Of a stretch of 64,000 nt of DNA, positions 17,446-27,411 are shown in pieces. Made by a program: the position numbers and the translations under genes. The stretch lies in assembly GCF_001305575.3 (NCBI RefSeq), contig NZ_CP012373.2:1550001-1614000 (forward strand), given 5' to 3'. A model generated the notes under the pieces. The model worked only from the letters and a program-made list of their open reading frames with translations, was not told the origin of the DNA and did no database searches. Position 1 is the stretch's first letter. Every line of letters begins with the position of its first letter. This DNA comes from Beggiatoa leptomitoformis (GTDB taxonomy: Bacteria; Pseudomonadota; Gammaproteobacteria; Beggiatoales; Beggiatoaceae).

Positions 17446-18672
17446 ATGTCTGGGCTAATGTTTGTCATTGTACTAACGATTACGGCTATCCAATTTATTA
17501 ACATCATGGATTTCATGATGATTATGCCATTAGGTGCGGATATTGTAACAGGATTAAATATTGCGACAGCACAAATGGGCTTGATTGGTAGTGTTCATAA
17601 AGGTGCGGCGGCTTTTTCGGCGTTGTTTTGTATTTTTGTGTTAGATAGGTTTTCCCGTCGACAAGCAATGCTTTGTTCTTTAGCGGGTTTGTTAAGTGGT
17701 ATTGCAATAACCGCTTGTGCAGAGAATTTATATAGCCTGTTATTGGGACGATTAATTGCGGGCTTATTCAGCGCGCCCGTAACAGCACTGGCTATCGCGC
17801 TAGTTATCTATCATATTCCTGCGCAACGACGGGGATATGCGTTAAGCGTGGTGATGACAGCGTTTTCTTTAGTCACGATTGTAGGTATTCCCGCGAGCTT
17901 AGAGCTTGCCCAACTGGAATATTGGCGATTGCCATTTTTTATTTTATTTGCGATGGGGTTATTTGTACTTTTAGTTGCTTATCGTTATCTACCTCGTCAA
18001 TGTGATATTTTTAGGGTGAATATGACATTTTCCTTGTTATATACTCAATTTCGCCAAAAGTCAGGGTTACTATATCTCACTACTGCCTTAACAATGTTCA
18101 CAGGGTTTTTGCTCATTCCACATTTATCAATTTACTTACAATATAATCTTGCTTATCCCCGAGAGTCTTTGGGTTTCTTATATTTATGTGGTGGTATTGC
18201 TAGTTTTCTTGCAGTACAAAGCAGTGGTTATTTGGTAAATCGTGTTGGTTTTCCGTTGTTAGCGTTCTGTGGTTCATTATTATTACTATTTGTGCTGTAT
18301 CAAGGCTTTTTAAATAGTCCGCATTCCAGTCATATTTTACCCTTGTTTGTGGGTTTTATGGTTGCGCTTGCACTGCGTAATGTTGCAACAACTAATTGGG
18401 TAGCCCAACACAGTGCAACGACACGCTGTAGCGGATTTATCGCACTTAATGCAGCCATTCAGCATATTGCTAGCGCGCTCGGCAGTTTATTTTCTGGTTA
18501 TTTACTCCATCCGTTACCAACGGGAGAACTCGTTGGTATGCCTATCGTTGCGAGTATAGCCATGCTAACCGCTAGCACATTGCCAATTCTTATCTGGCTC
18601 AGTTGCTACCGTGATGCACAGCGTCTTGTTACCTTGCCTTATTTACCCTCACAGGAAAGAATATGCCCTTAA
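17446..18672 (+). CDS. MFS transporter
   Basis: This major facilitator superfamily protein of about 408 residues has roughly 12 hydrophobic helices. It has the loop-2 signature region LDRFSRRQAMLCSL and resembles the AraJ/DHA1 efflux group (IMDFMMIMPLGADI in helix 1). The substrate cannot be deduced. An ATG at 17446 is preferred over a TTG two codons earlier. The stop overlaps the next gene by 10 bases. Confidence 0.85.
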   Translation: MSGLMFVIVLTITAIQFINIMDFMMIMPLGADIVTGLNIATAQMGLIGSVHKGAAAFSALFCIFVLDRFSRRQAMLCSLAGLLSGIAITACAENLYSLLLGRLIAGLFSAPVTALAIALVIYHIPAQRRGYALSVVMTAFSLVTIVGIPASLELAQLEYWRLPFFILFAMGLFVLLVAYRYLPRQCDIFRVNMTFSLLYTQFRQKSGLLYLTTALTMFTGFLLIPHLSIYLQYNLAYPRESLGFLYLCGGIASFLAVQSSGYLVNRVGFPLLAFCGSLLLLFVLYQGFLNSPHSSHILPLFVGFMVALALRNVATTNWVAQHSATTRCSGFIALNAAIQHIASALGSLFSGYLLHPLPTGELVGMPIVASIAMLTASTLPILIWLSCYRDAQRLVTLPYLPSQERICP

Positions 18673-19055
18673 TGGATTGGAATGACAGTTATTTTCTCGA
18701 CTTGCCTTTATTAGATGAGACACATCAAGAATTTGTTGCCCTTGTGAATAAGGTGCATGATGCCAGTAATGCTGAATTTAAAGCTTTATTTGCTGAGCTA
18801 TTGCAGCATACGCAGGCTCATTTTGATAAAGAAAATGCGCTGATGATTGAAAGTAAATTTTCACAACTGGGCGAACATAATGCAGAACATCAGCGGGTGT
18901 TAAATGAGTTAAAGCAGTTTCAACAACGGGTTGATAAGGGCATGATTAGCTTTGGACGGGCTTATATTAAGGATAGATTGCCAGATTGGTTTGCATTGCA
19001 TACAAAAACCATGGATAGCGCATTGGCAATGTATTTACAGAAGAGAAATGTTTAA
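18663..19055 (+). CDS. Bacteriohemerythrin
   Basis: This single-domain hemerythrin has 130 residues and a non-heme di-iron, O2-binding site. Metal ligands are visible in order: DETHQEF, HTQAHFDKENALM, HNAEHQRVL and LHTKTMD. Such proteins store or deliver oxygen in microaerobes. The start overlaps the MFS gene end, and an internal ATG three codons later is also possible. Confidence 0.93.
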   Translation: MPLMDWNDSYFLDLPLLDETHQEFVALVNKVHDASNAEFKALFAELLQHTQAHFDKENALMIESKFSQLGEHNAEHQRVLNELKQFQQRVDKGMISFGRAYIKDRLPDWFALHTKTMDSALAMYLQKRNV

Positions 19056-19077
19056 TTAAACAATGAGATGTATTTAG

Positions 19078-19117
19078 CCCTTTTAATCCCCTCATTATTC
19101 ATAAGGGTTTAAAAGGG
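19078..19117. terminator. Bidirectional terminator between hemerythrin and tatC
   Basis: CCCTTTTAATCCC pairs with GGGTTTAAAAGGG, a 13-base stem with one mismatch, between two convergent genes. A/T-rich sequence on both sides suits termination in both directions. Confidence 0.65.
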
Positions 19118-19173
19118 TGTTACTTTAATTCTATAACCTACTGTTTATAAAGTTAGTTATAGTTAAGTTCCTG

Positions 19174-20028
19174 CTATTTTTCTCCGCGTAAGCGTTTATC
19201 CTCTTCTTCTGCTTTTTTCAGCGCGTCATCCATTTCTGTGGTTGTTAATGGATGATAATCATTGTCATACATTTCTTCTGCTTCTTGCCGTTGGCGTTTT
19301 TTCTTTAACACTAACCGAGAAATAAATAATCCAATTTCAAACAAAACCAACATAGGCACTGCGAGTAAAGTTTGTGAGATAACATCAGGCGGCGTGAGAA
19401 TAGCACCAATAATAAATGCACCAACGATGATATAAGCACGTTTTTCGGTTAAATGTTCGGGGGTAATAACTTCTAACCAAACTAATACAACTGTTATAAC
19501 AGGGACTTGAAAAGCAATGCCGAAGGCAAAAAAGACGGTTAGAATAAAATCTAAATAACGTCCAATGTCTGTCATCATGGCAACACCATCAGGTGTTGTT
19601 GATACCATAAAGCTAAAAATCATTGGAAAGACAACATAATACGCAAATACAGCCCCAATATAAAACAACAGTGTGCTAGAAACCAGTAAGGGGAAAATGA
19701 GTTCTTGCTCATGTTTGTATAAACCGGGTGTCACAAATGCCCAAAAATGATAGAGAATAAGAGGAATGGCGAGAAAAATAGCCAGTACCAATATCAGCTT
19801 CATGGGTGTAAAGAAGGGCGATGCGACATCTATGGCTATCATTTGCGTTCCCATTGGCAATAGGCTAATGAGCGGTTTCGCAAAATAGGCGTAAATATTA
19901 TTGGAGAAGGGCAGAAGTATTGCGACAATAATCCCAACACCCAAGATTATTTTTAGCAAGCGGTCGCGTAATTCAACCAAATGCTCGATAAATGGCATTT
20001 CTCCGCTAGGCGGTGGCGTTTGACTCAT
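19174..20028 (-). CDS. tatC: Sec-independent protein translocase subunit TatC
   Basis: TatC is the multi-spanning receptor of the twin-arginine export system. The 284 residues show six hydrophobic segments, an N-terminal PFIEHLVELRDRLLK signature and the conserved FWAFVTPGLYKHEQ loop. The C-terminal tail is longer than in E. coli, hydrophilic and acidic. The start overlaps the tatB stop (ATGA). Confidence 0.96.
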   Translation of the reverse strand: MSQTPPPSGEMPFIEHLVELRDRLLKIILGVGIIVAILLPFSNNIYAYFAKPLISLLPMGTQMIAIDVASPFFTPMKLILVLAIFLAIPLILYHFWAFVTPGLYKHEQELIFPLLVSSTLLFYIGAVFAYYVVFPMIFSFMVSTTPDGVAMMTDIGRYLDFILTVFFAFGIAFQVPVITVVLVWLEVITPEHLTEKRAYIIVGAFIIGAILTPPDVISQTLLAVPMLVLFEIGLFISRLVLKKKRQRQEAEEMYDNDYHPLTTTEMDDALKKAEEEDKRLRGEK

Positions 20029-20411
20029 GGTGTGTTAGTACGTTGTTCAGCAGGTTTATCAGCCGTTGGTGAAAGTGTGTCAGAGACAGCGGCAACGGTA
20101 TCCGTTTTGATAGGTGTAGCAGGGGCGGGCATCGCGGAGGCATTGAGTGCATTTTGTAAGTCAGACGTTGTTTTTCTTGTTTCTTCAACAAATTGTTGTA
20201 TGCTGTTCTTTTCTACCTCTTTGAGCGTTTGTTGCAATTCCTGCAATTTTAGTTCTTTATCTACCTCATCTTTAATAGAACTAACAAAGCGGCGCATTTT
20301 TCCAATCCATAGCCCTGCCGTTCTTGCTGCACCCGGTAGTTTATCTGGACCAATCACGATAAGCGCGATGACACCAATAAGCACCAGTTCCCCAAAACCG
20401 ATTTCGAACAT
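20025..20411 (-). CDS. tatB: Sec-independent protein translocase subunit TatB
   Basis: TatB forms the TatBC receptor for folded Tat substrates. It has 128 residues with one N-terminal membrane helix (MFEIGFGELVLIGVIALIV), the GPDKLPGAARTAG amphipathic helix and a polar Thr/Ala-rich tail. It lies between tatA (6-base gap) and tatC (4-base overlap). Confidence 0.94.
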   Translation of the reverse strand: MFEIGFGELVLIGVIALIVIGPDKLPGAARTAGLWIGKMRRFVSSIKDEVDKELKLQELQQTLKEVEKNSIQQFVEETRKTTSDLQNALNASAMPAPATPIKTDTVAAVSDTLSPTADKPAEQRTNTP

Positions 20412-20417
20412 AATGGG

Positions 20418-20660
20418 TTAGACCTTGTTTTGTTCTTTAGTATTGCTGGTTTCTTTTTCTGTCACTTGTCCTTCAATTACGCGTCCCTTATCGTCAATCG
20501 TTGGTGCAATGTTGGTTTCTTTTTCACCTTCTTGCATGGAGCTACGGAAGTTTTTAATTGCCGCGCCTAAATCACCACCGATATTGCGTAGTTTTTTTGT
20601 TCCAAATAAAACAATGATAATGGCGAGGATAATTAATAATTGCCAAATGCTAACACCCAT
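20418..20660 (-). CDS. tatA: Sec-independent protein translocase subunit TatA
   Basis: TatA forms the size-variable translocation pore. It has 80 residues with a single membrane helix ([17 protein letters not shown]-type segment) and the typical [20 protein letters not shown] amphipathic region. It is the first gene of tatABC and lies 33 bases after the HIT gene. Confidence 0.95.
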   Translation of the reverse strand: MGVSIWQLLIILAIIIVLFGTKKLRNIGGDLGAAIKNFRSSMQEGEKETNIAPTIDDKGRVIEGQVTEKETSNTKEQNKV

Positions 20661-20693
20661 TGTAATGCCTCAATGTTTAGTAAAATAATTTTG

Positions 20694-21041
20694 TTAAAAA
20701 AGTTGGGGGCTTGTGTTCCAACCACCCAGTAAATGAACATGTAAGTGAAATACTTCCTGTCCGCCCGATTTACCTGTGTTGATAATTGTACGAAAGCCGT
20801 CTAATCCCATTTTCTTTGCGAGTATGGGTAATAACTTCATGAGGTGTGCCATCAATTGATCGTGCTGGTTTTCTATTGTGAACAAATTTTCTATATGTTC
20901 ACGTGGCACAACAAGCAAATGAATCGGTGCTTTCGGGTTTATATCTTTAAAAACGACAACATGTTCATCTGTATGCACTAAATCAGCAGGAATTTGTCCT
21001 GCAACGATTTTGCAAAAAAGACAAGTGGGTTCAGTATTCAT
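20694..21041 (-). CDS. HIT family hydrolase (HinT-like)
   Basis: This histidine triad protein of 115 residues hydrolyses nucleoside phosphoramidates. The active-site motif is HLHVHLLGG, preceded by the N-terminal CLFCKI zinc-type cysteines and INPKAPIHLLVVP. The ATG at 21041 with GAGGA upstream is preferred; a longer form extends into hisE. The hisE-HIT-tatABC order is common in Gammaproteobacteria. Confidence 0.93.
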   Translation of the reverse strand: MNTEPTCLFCKIVAGQIPADLVHTDEHVVVFKDINPKAPIHLLVVPREHIENLFTIENQHDQLMAHLMKLLPILAKKMGLDGFRTIINTGKSGGQEVFHLHVHLLGGWNTSPQLF

Positions 21042-21048
21042 ATTGTCC

Positions 21049-21372
21049 TCAATGTTGGTTACGATTGGCTTTTTCTTCAATCCCTGACAGTCCAAAACGG
21101 CGGTCAAGTTCGTCTAATACGGCTTGTGGGTGTAGCTCTTGGTGTGAAAGCAACACCAGTGTATGAAACCATAAATCGGCGACTTCATAAATAAGTTGTG
21201 TTGGCTCGCCATTTTTTGCTGCAATCACCGTTTCGGTAGCTTCTTCACCAACTTTTTTTAATATGCTGTCTAACCCTTTAGCATATAAACTAGCAACATA
21301 AGAACTTTTTGGGTCTGCTTGTTTGCGCTCGTCTAAAATAATGGCTAAACGGTTTAATAAATTGTCTGTCAT
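21049..21372 (-). CDS. hisE: Phosphoribosyl-ATP pyrophosphatase HisE
   Basis: HisE removes pyrophosphate from PR-ATP, the second step of histidine synthesis. It has 107 residues. The metal-binding helix motifs [15 protein letters not shown] and [14 protein letters not shown] are clear. It is separate from HisI here, not fused as in enteric HisIE. Confidence 0.95.
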   Translation of the reverse strand: MTDNLLNRLAIILDERKQADPKSSYVASLYAKGLDSILKKVGEEATETVIAAKNGEPTQLIYEVADLWFHTLVLLSHQELHPQAVLDELDRRFGLSGIEEKANRNQH

Positions 21373-21422
21373 GATACAAGAATCAACGTGATGGAAGTGT
21401 GAAATTTTGTAAATAAAGATAC

Positions 21423-22139
21423 TTATGGATGTCGTTCATAATGCGATAAAATATTTTGCAAGCGTTGAACCGTTTTTGAATTAGTTTTTACCTTTCCTGA
21501 AAAAATATCCTGTGCGGTATAAGGCAAACCATATAAACCTTGATTACCTGCGGGGTCTATGTCTAAAAGAGCCCCTTCTAAAGAGACACCTGCAAACACG
21601 CCTTGACTGCGAGAATAGGCATAACTAGCCGCCCGAAAATCAGTTGATGCATTAATACCCGCACCCACAATGCCAACCGACATGCCAATATCTGCACCTA
21701 GTTTAAATTTGCCCTGTTCAATTTGGCGAATGCTATCACGTTGCATAAAAACGATAACAATATCGCTCGCATTTGCCCCGATTTGTAAGCCAATGCTGCC
21801 ACTGGCAAGCGTGATAAAAGAAGGATTTGTCCAGATGCCATTTTTATCCCGTATTAGCATAACCCCTGTTCCACCACTACCACCTATAATAAAAGCAACA
21901 CGTAATAGATTCGGAATAATCACAATCGCTTCGGCTTCGCGTAACAGTGCAGATGGTAGGTTAATTTCTATTTGTTTGTAGGATTCTTCCATAATGACCG
22001 CTGATTTTAAAACAATGCTATTCGCTTCTATAGCACTGACAGAACGCTCATAGAAGTTACGATTAAAATCATCAGCTTGTGCTTGATTAATCAGCATAAT
22101 TATGCTGAAGAAAAGACCTAAAATAGAATAAAGGTTCAT
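21423..22139 (-). CDS. SYLF-domain lipid-binding protein, exported
   Basis: This 238-residue protein has a signal peptide (about 1-22) and a SYLF (DUF500/Ysc84) domain with [42 protein letters not shown] and the aromatic [18 protein letters not shown] stretch. The domain binds phospholipid in eukaryotes. In bacteria these proteins are mostly periplasmic or surface proteins of unknown role. The gene sits between hisI and hisE, 9 bases from hisI, so it shares the operon without an obvious histidine link. Confidence 0.88.
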   Translation of the reverse strand: MNLYSILGLFFSIIMLINQAQADDFNRNFYERSVSAIEANSIVLKSAVIMEESYKQIEINLPSALLREAEAIVIIPNLLRVAFIIGGSGGTGVMLIRDKNGIWTNPSFITLASGSIGLQIGANASDIVIVFMQRDSIRQIEQGKFKLGADIGMSVGIVGAGINASTDFRAASYAYSRSQGVFAGVSLEGALLDIDPAGNQGLYGLPYTAQDIFSGKVKTNSKTVQRLQNILSHYERHP

Positions 22140-22148
22140 AAGTTGACC

Positions 22149-22541
22149 TTAACGATAAATCGTTTGTGGGTCTTTTTTCACAGGTTCAACTGTTACCCAC
22201 TGATTATCTTGTAGTTGCTGAAAGAAGCAATGATGCCGCCCTGTGTGACATGCAATTCCCCCTAACTGCTCAACTTTCAACAAAATTACGTCATTATCAC
22301 AATCCAGACGTATATCTTTTAATTGTTGTACATGTCCTGATTCTTCGCCCTTAAACCAAAGTTTGTTCCGTGAGCGTGACCAGTACACTGCACGTTTTTC
22401 TGTTACCGTTAATTGCAAGGCTTCACGATTCATCCATGCAAACATTAACACTTGTCCTGTGCTTGCTTCTTGAGTAATAACAGGGACTAAACCTTGTTTA
22501 TCCCATGCAATTTGTTCTAACCAATCTGTTAATACATTCAT
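22149..22541 (-). CDS. hisI: Phosphoribosyl-AMP cyclohydrolase HisI
   Basis: HisI opens the purine ring of PR-AMP in the third step of histidine synthesis. It has 130 residues. Signatures are [33 protein letters not shown], the metal-binding [11 protein letters not shown] and the zinc cysteines in [11 protein letters not shown]. The start overlaps the upstream nuclease gene by four bases. Confidence 0.96.
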   Translation of the reverse strand: MNVLTDWLEQIAWDKQGLVPVITQEASTGQVLMFAWMNREALQLTVTEKRAVYWSRSRNKLWFKGEESGHVQQLKDIRLDCDNDVILLKVEQLGGIACHTGRHHCFFQQLQDNQWVTVEPVKKDPQTIYR

Positions 22542-23338
22542 TTTAAATAGGGTAGGGTTTCTATATCTAGCCCAGTGACATGGGCGATTAGCTCTAAAGA
22601 AAGTCCTTGAGCCTGCATATTACGCGCAATTTCTAGCTTTTCTTCGTGCCTTCCTTTTTGATATTCTGCCTCTTTTTCTTTCTGCAAGGCACTTTCTAAC
22701 GCATATTCATCTTTAATTTGTGCGCGATCTTGTGGAGTGAGTCCCTCTTTTTCTATGAGTTTTAAAACCTTTAGAATCTCAGGCTTGTGATAGATATGCT
22801 CATCGACTTTTTCATCTAAACTGTCTTCGATTGCCATTAGCCATTCTTGATAAGGCGCAGGTATTTTCTCAGAAATATGTTTAGGCGATAAATATACAAT
22901 TTTATGTGCTATTTCTCCCAAGCCTTTTCCTGTTACATAGTCAATTGGGTCAAAGTAAATGGTAGAAAATGCAGATTTGTGTGCATTATTGCTGGTTAAG
23001 ACAACAATTGTGAAAACCTGCAATTCTGGCGTGTAACTTTTTGCATTGCTGATTTGTTCTAGCATTGCTGCGCAGTGATGGTGTAAAAATTGGTCATAGT
23101 GGTCGTTGTAATAACGGTGTTGTATATCCACAATCACTCGATTTTTTTTATCTTCTGCATATAAATCAAACCGTGAATCGACGTTGCCTATCAGTGGAGT
23201 AAACGACTTTTCAGTTTCGACTTTGTCAATTTCTAAGTCTATATCAAGAAAATCCTTGACAAAGGCTTTAAAGATTTCTATATCGCAAAAAGCTTTTTTG
23301 AATATTACGCCATAGCGTAAGGAGGCGACTTGTTTCAT
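22538..23338 (-). CDS. Rpn/PD-(D/E)XK nuclease family protein
   Basis: This 266-residue protein belongs to the PD-(D/E)XK nuclease/transposase-like family related to Rpn. The N-terminal two-thirds show the family pattern [31 protein letters not shown] (D...DxQ at the catalytic position) and [14 protein letters not shown]. The C-terminal part is Glu/Lys-rich ([20 protein letters not shown]), followed by [14 protein letters not shown]. These genes spread widely in filamentous sulfur bacteria and cyanobacteria. Here it stands between hisF and hisI and overlaps hisI by four bases. Confidence 0.85.
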   Translation of the reverse strand: MKQVASLRYGVIFKKAFCDIEIFKAFVKDFLDIDLEIDKVETEKSFTPLIGNVDSRFDLYAEDKKNRVIVDIQHRYYNDHYDQFLHHHCAAMLEQISNAKSYTPELQVFTIVVLTSNNAHKSAFSTIYFDPIDYVTGKGLGEIAHKIVYLSPKHISEKIPAPYQEWLMAIEDSLDEKVDEHIYHKPEILKVLKLIEKEGLTPQDRAQIKDEYALESALQKEKEAEYQKGRHEEKLEIARNMQAQGLSLELIAHVTGLDIETLPYLK

Positions 23339-23362
23339 GATTCACTCGTTGTGTGACATCGC

Positions 23363-24136
23363 TTAAAGTCTAACTTCAATTCCTTCTGCTTGCATGGCTT
23401 GTTTAGCTTGGATAATGCTGTATTCCCCAAAATGAAAAATACTGGCTGCCAATACAGCATCGGCTTTACCTAAGGTGACACCTTCAACTAAATGTTGCAA
23501 ATTGCCAACCCCACCAGAGGCAATAACAGGCACACTCACTGCGTCACTGAGTGCGCGAGTGAGTGCTAAATCAAAGCCGTTTTTTGTGCCATCTCTGTCC
23601 ATACTGGTCAGTAGGATTTCGCCAGCCCCAAAAGCAGCCATTTTTTTTGCCCATGCCAATACGTCTAAACCTGTCGCTTTGCGTCCACCATGGGTAAATA
23701 CTTCCCAGCGCGGGCTTTCGCCTATTTGACTAACTTGACGAGCGTCGATAGCAACAACGATACATTGTGAGCCAAAATGTTCACTGGCTTCTTGTACAAA
23801 TTCTGGATGGGTAACAGCGGCGGTGTTAATGCTGACTTTATCCGCACCGGCGTTAAGCATACGGCGGATATCTTCTAGCTTGCGAATTCCGCCCCCAACG
23901 GTTAGCGGAATAAATACTTGACTAGCAACGGCAGAAACGACATGTTCTATCGTATCGCGTGCGTCGGAACTTGCGGTAATATCTAAAAAAGTGATTTCGT
24001 CTGCGCCTTGTTCATCATATCGGCGGGCAATTTCTACAGGGTCGCCTGCATCACGAATGTTGACGAAATTAACTCCTTTGACAACGCGCCCCGCGTCCAC
24101 ATCTAAACAGGGGATAATGCGTTTTGCTAAACCCAT
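23363..24136 (-). CDS. hisF: Imidazole glycerol phosphate synthase cyclase subunit HisF
   Basis: HisF is a TIM barrel that uses ammonia from HisH to make imidazole glycerol phosphate and AICAR. The start at 24136 gives [21 protein letters not shown], the standard N terminus, and 257 residues. The phosphate-binding [11 protein letters not shown] and [11 protein letters not shown] motifs are present. An in-frame extension upstream is rejected. The gene lies 39 bases after hisA. Confidence 0.96.
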   Translation of the reverse strand: MGLAKRIIPCLDVDAGRVVKGVNFVNIRDAGDPVEIARRYDEQGADEITFLDITASSDARDTIEHVVSAVASQVFIPLTVGGGIRKLEDIRRMLNAGADKVSINTAAVTHPEFVQEASEHFGSQCIVVAIDARQVSQIGESPRWEVFTHGGRKATGLDVLAWAKKMAAFGAGEILLTSMDRDGTKNGFDLALTRALSDAVSVPVIASGGVGNLQHLVEGVTLGKADAVLAASIFHFGEYSIIQAKQAMQAEGIEVRL

Positions 24137-24175
24137 GATAATATTACTCGTTAGTAGTGTGTGTTGGTACACACA

Positions 24176-24916
24176 TTAAAGGCGGGCATAACTGTCAGCA
24201 ACCCGTTGTCCTTCAGCAAAATCTAATGTGCCTTCATAAATTGCTCGCCCTGTAATCGCCCCCATAATGCCTTCTTTTTCCACAGCACAAAGCGTGTGAA
24301 TATCGGTAAGGCTGGTAATGCCACCAGAGGCAATAACAGGAATGGTCATTGCGCGCGCAAGAGCAACTGTTGCGGGGATATTAACCCCTTGTAACATACC
24401 ATCGCGGTTAATATCCGTGTAAACAATCGCGCTCACGCCATCTTGTTCAAACTGTTTAGCTAAATCAATCACATCGTGATGGGAGAGTTTTGACCATCCT
24501 TCGGTTGCTACCTTACCATCTTTTGCATCTAAGCCGACAATTATATGATTAGGATATGCAAGACACATTTCAGTAACAAAATGTGGTGTTGTTACGGCTT
24601 TTGTGCCGATAATCACGTATTTCACACCAACATCTAAATAGGTTTGAATCGTTTCCGCATCACGAATGCCACCGCCAACTTGCACAGGGACTTCAGGATA
24701 GGCTTTAACAATTTGATGTACAACATCAGCATTAACAGGACGACCTGCAAATGCGCCATTTAAGTCGACAATGTGTAGTCGCCGTGCGCCTGCGGCAACC
24801 CAACGTCCCGCAACTTCAACGGGGTCATTAGAAAATACGGTATCATCTTCCATGCGTCCTTGTCGTAAACGCACACATTGACCATCTTTTAAGTCAATGG
24901 CTGGTATGATTAACAT
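24176..24916 (-). CDS. hisA: ProFAR isomerase HisA
   Basis: HisA isomerises ProFAR to PRFAR. It is a 246-residue TIM barrel starting [20 protein letters not shown], with the catalytic aspartates in AIDLKDG and [12 protein letters not shown] and the phosphate sites VGGGIRD and ASGGITSL. The start at 24916 has GAGG upstream. A much longer in-frame extension has no family match. It is the first gene of this minus-strand histidine run in the window; hisH, hisB and others lie elsewhere. Confidence 0.96.
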   Translation of the reverse strand: MLIIPAIDLKDGQCVRLRQGRMEDDTVFSNDPVEVAGRWVAAGARRLHIVDLNGAFAGRPVNADVVHQIVKAYPEVPVQVGGGIRDAETIQTYLDVGVKYVIIGTKAVTTPHFVTEMCLAYPNHIIVGLDAKDGKVATEGWSKLSHHDVIDLAKQFEQDGVSAIVYTDINRDGMLQGVNIPATVALARAMTIPVIASGGITSLTDIHTLCAVEKEGIMGAITGRAIYEGTLDFAEGQRVADSYARL

Positions 24917-25109
24917 AATAAATTCCTCAACAACGCGATAACTTGTTGGTTTTAGATGATGGTTGATGGCGCAATTGCCGATATTGTGTTTCAACCTGCG
25001 AGAAAGTGCGTGATTATACCTTAAGCACGATGTAATTTTAAAATTCAGCAATGGTTGGCGAGAATGTCTATTTGACGCGCTAGTCGGTGGTAAACGAGTG
25101 CGTTTCTGG

Positions 25110-27314
25110 TTATCGCACGTTAAAGAAAGTAACTTGTTGTTGTAAATGTTGGGCTTGTTGACGCATTGCTTGGCTTATGCTGTTAGCTTCTTCTACTAAA
25201 CTAGCATTGTATTGTGTGATTTCTTCCATTTGATTAACCGCTTTATTCACTTGTTGAATACCTTCGGCTTGTTCTTGGCTCGCAATCGTAATAGTGTTGA
25301 TTAATTCACTCACGGTTTGCACGGCTGTTGTAATATGTTGCAACGTTACCCCCGACGCATTAACGATTGTTTTGCCTTCTTCAATTTGTTCTACACTGTC
25401 CTTTATAAGTATTTTTATTTCTTTGGCGGCTGTTGCACTACGTTGGGCTAAATAACGGACTTCGGCTGCAACCACACTAAAACCACGTCCTTGTTCCCCC
25501 GCGCGTGCGGCTTCAATCGCCGCATTCAATGCCAATAAATTTGTTTGAAAGGCAATATCATCAATCACTGTAATAATTTCTGTAATCTTTTGACTGCTTT
25601 GACTAATGTTCTGCATGGCATCAATTGCCGTGTTCAACACGGTTTTACTTTCATTTGCTAATTCACGGGTATCCATCACCATCTGATTAGCGGTTTTGGC
25701 ATTTTGTGCATTTTTTTGGACAGAACTGGTCATTTGACCCATGCTAGCGGCTGTTTGTTGTAGTGCTGCTGCTTGTTGTTCCGTCCGCTGGCTTAAAATT
25801 TCGTTGGATTCGCCAATTTCTCCTGCGGCATTATTAACGGTGTCCGCCGTTTGTTGGATGAGCAGAATAATATTTGTTAGCGTGTTAACTGTACGGTTTA
25901 AATCGGTTTTGAGTTTTGCAAGTGAGCCTTGATAATCTTTTTCTATGGTTTTATTTAAATCGCCAGCGGCTAACGCGTTAAAAACACTGTGTAATTCTTC
26001 AATTATTTGTTGAATATAATTTAACGTTTGATTAACAGCAATGCCCAGTGTTTTATAAAAGCCATCTTTGCTCGTTAAATCTACACGTTGGCTAAAATCG
26101 CCAGATTCTGCGGCACGCATAACACGATTCACTTCTTGTTCTATGGCAATATCAGCCGTTCTATCGCGCCATTCTGTTACCCAACCAAGTCTGTCGCCTG
26201 CCGTTGTAAAAACAGGGCTGATAATTACTTCTAGGTGAATTCGTCCAATAATCAGTGTTGTGTGATGGGTGTTTTCTAGGGCTTCTAATCGTTCCCGCTC
26301 ATGGGTAGGGAATAAATCACTGGTATTATTGAGTAAGGTTTTACTGGTGAAGTTGGGGATGCGTTCCCGCAAAACATTTTCTAAATTGTTAAAAAGATGT
26401 TGTGCAGATTCATTAAAGTAGATGATACGGTGTGTATTATCGGTAATGAGAATATTAACAGCCGCTTTGTCTAAGGCTTGGTTAATCCGTTGTGCAGCTT
26501 CGTTACTGAGGCGTATCGATTCATAAGTTGTGTATAAGTTATCGCGCATTGCATTAATAGAAAAAGCAATTTTTCCAATTTCATCTTCACCAAATGCGGG
26601 CAATCGTTCGGTAAAGTTGACTGCTTGCGAGAGGAGCGTATTCAGTGCTTTGAGCATTAAACGGGTGGGATTAACAATGGTTTTTTTACCAAACCAAATG
26701 GCAATGATTGCAACGACAAGACATAAAACCAGTGCGCTTAATAGGATGATTTTTAAATAGTGTATTTTTTCTTTTGACGCTATTTCTAGTGCTTCACCAG
26801 CATGTTCTGCCGCGTTAAAAATAGTTTGCCAACTACCGCTAAGTACTGAAATTGAATCGTAAAAACTATCAGCAAGAATATCAACTTTAGGGTCTAACAA
26901 AATAGTTAAATTTTGTTGTACATGTTCCCATAGTTGTTTAACTTCATTGAGTTTTCCCATGCTATAAGTATCAGCAGGCGGTAAAAAGATGGTATTACCA
27001 TCATTGTCTGGTACACCGCCCCCCATTTGTAAGGCGAAAAGGCTTTGTTGAAATAAAGTCCGCATGTCATTTAATCGTTGACGACGTTCTGTGACAGAGG
27101 AGGAGCTTTCTAATGCTAAGACCATCGCATTGGTTTCATTTTGAATTTTAACAATTAGCACTAGCTGACGACTGGCAATATTGAGTTGTTCTGCATCGGT
27201 TGATTGGCTATCAACCACATAAAGCGTGCTAACAACGGTTGTTAGCATAAACAAAACGAAACAGCTCACAACTAGAATGAACTTGTTTTGCATACTGTTA
27301 GAGATGAAACGCAT
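25110..27314 (-). CDS. Methyl-accepting chemotaxis protein with PAS domain
   Basis: This 734-residue chemoreceptor has a membrane helix near residues 12-33, a periplasmic domain of about 150 residues, a second helix near 186-207 ([19 protein letters not shown]), HAMP, a PAS-like region ([21 protein letters not shown]), a second HAMP-like segment and the signalling domain. The CheA/CheW hairpin region reads [20 protein letters not shown], followed by [17 protein letters not shown]. There is no CheR-tethering pentapeptide at the C terminus. The start has CAGGAGC upstream. The gene lies 97 bases downstream of a PstS-like gene. Confidence 0.92.
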   Translation of the reverse strand: MRFISNSMQNKFILVVSCFVLFMLTTVVSTLYVVDSQSTDAEQLNIASRQLVLIVKIQNETNAMVLALESSSSVTERRQRLNDMRTLFQQSLFALQMGGGVPDNDGNTIFLPPADTYSMGKLNEVKQLWEHVQQNLTILLDPKVDILADSFYDSISVLSGSWQTIFNAAEHAGEALEIASKEKIHYLKIILLSALVLCLVVAIIAIWFGKKTIVNPTRLMLKALNTLLSQAVNFTERLPAFGEDEIGKIAFSINAMRDNLYTTYESIRLSNEAAQRINQALDKAAVNILITDNTHRIIYFNESAQHLFNNLENVLRERIPNFTSKTLLNNTSDLFPTHERERLEALENTHHTTLIIGRIHLEVIISPVFTTAGDRLGWVTEWRDRTADIAIEQEVNRVMRAAESGDFSQRVDLTSKDGFYKTLGIAVNQTLNYIQQIIEELHSVFNALAAGDLNKTIEKDYQGSLAKLKTDLNRTVNTLTNIILLIQQTADTVNNAAGEIGESNEILSQRTEQQAAALQQTAASMGQMTSSVQKNAQNAKTANQMVMDTRELANESKTVLNTAIDAMQNISQSSQKITEIITVIDDIAFQTNLLALNAAIEAARAGEQGRGFSVVAAEVRYLAQRSATAAKEIKILIKDSVEQIEEGKTIVNASGVTLQHITTAVQTVSELINTITIASQEQAEGIQQVNKAVNQMEEITQYNASLVEEANSISQAMRQQAQHLQQQVTFFNVR

Positions 27315-27361
27315 TGTTTGTAATGCTCCTGAGTAAGTTGTTTATGCTAAGGCCTTGGATA

Positions 27362-27383
27362 GGGGCGAATAAATTCGCACCCC
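27362..27383 (-). terminator. Hairpin after the PstS-like gene
   Basis: On the minus strand GGGGTGCGAAT is followed by ATTCGCCCC, a GC-rich stem with one bulge. It lies about 30 bases after the stop at 27412 and before the chemoreceptor start. It may only partly separate the two genes. Confidence 0.5.
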
Positions 27384-27411
27384 ATTTTCAGTTAAATAGC
27401 ATAATATTGAT

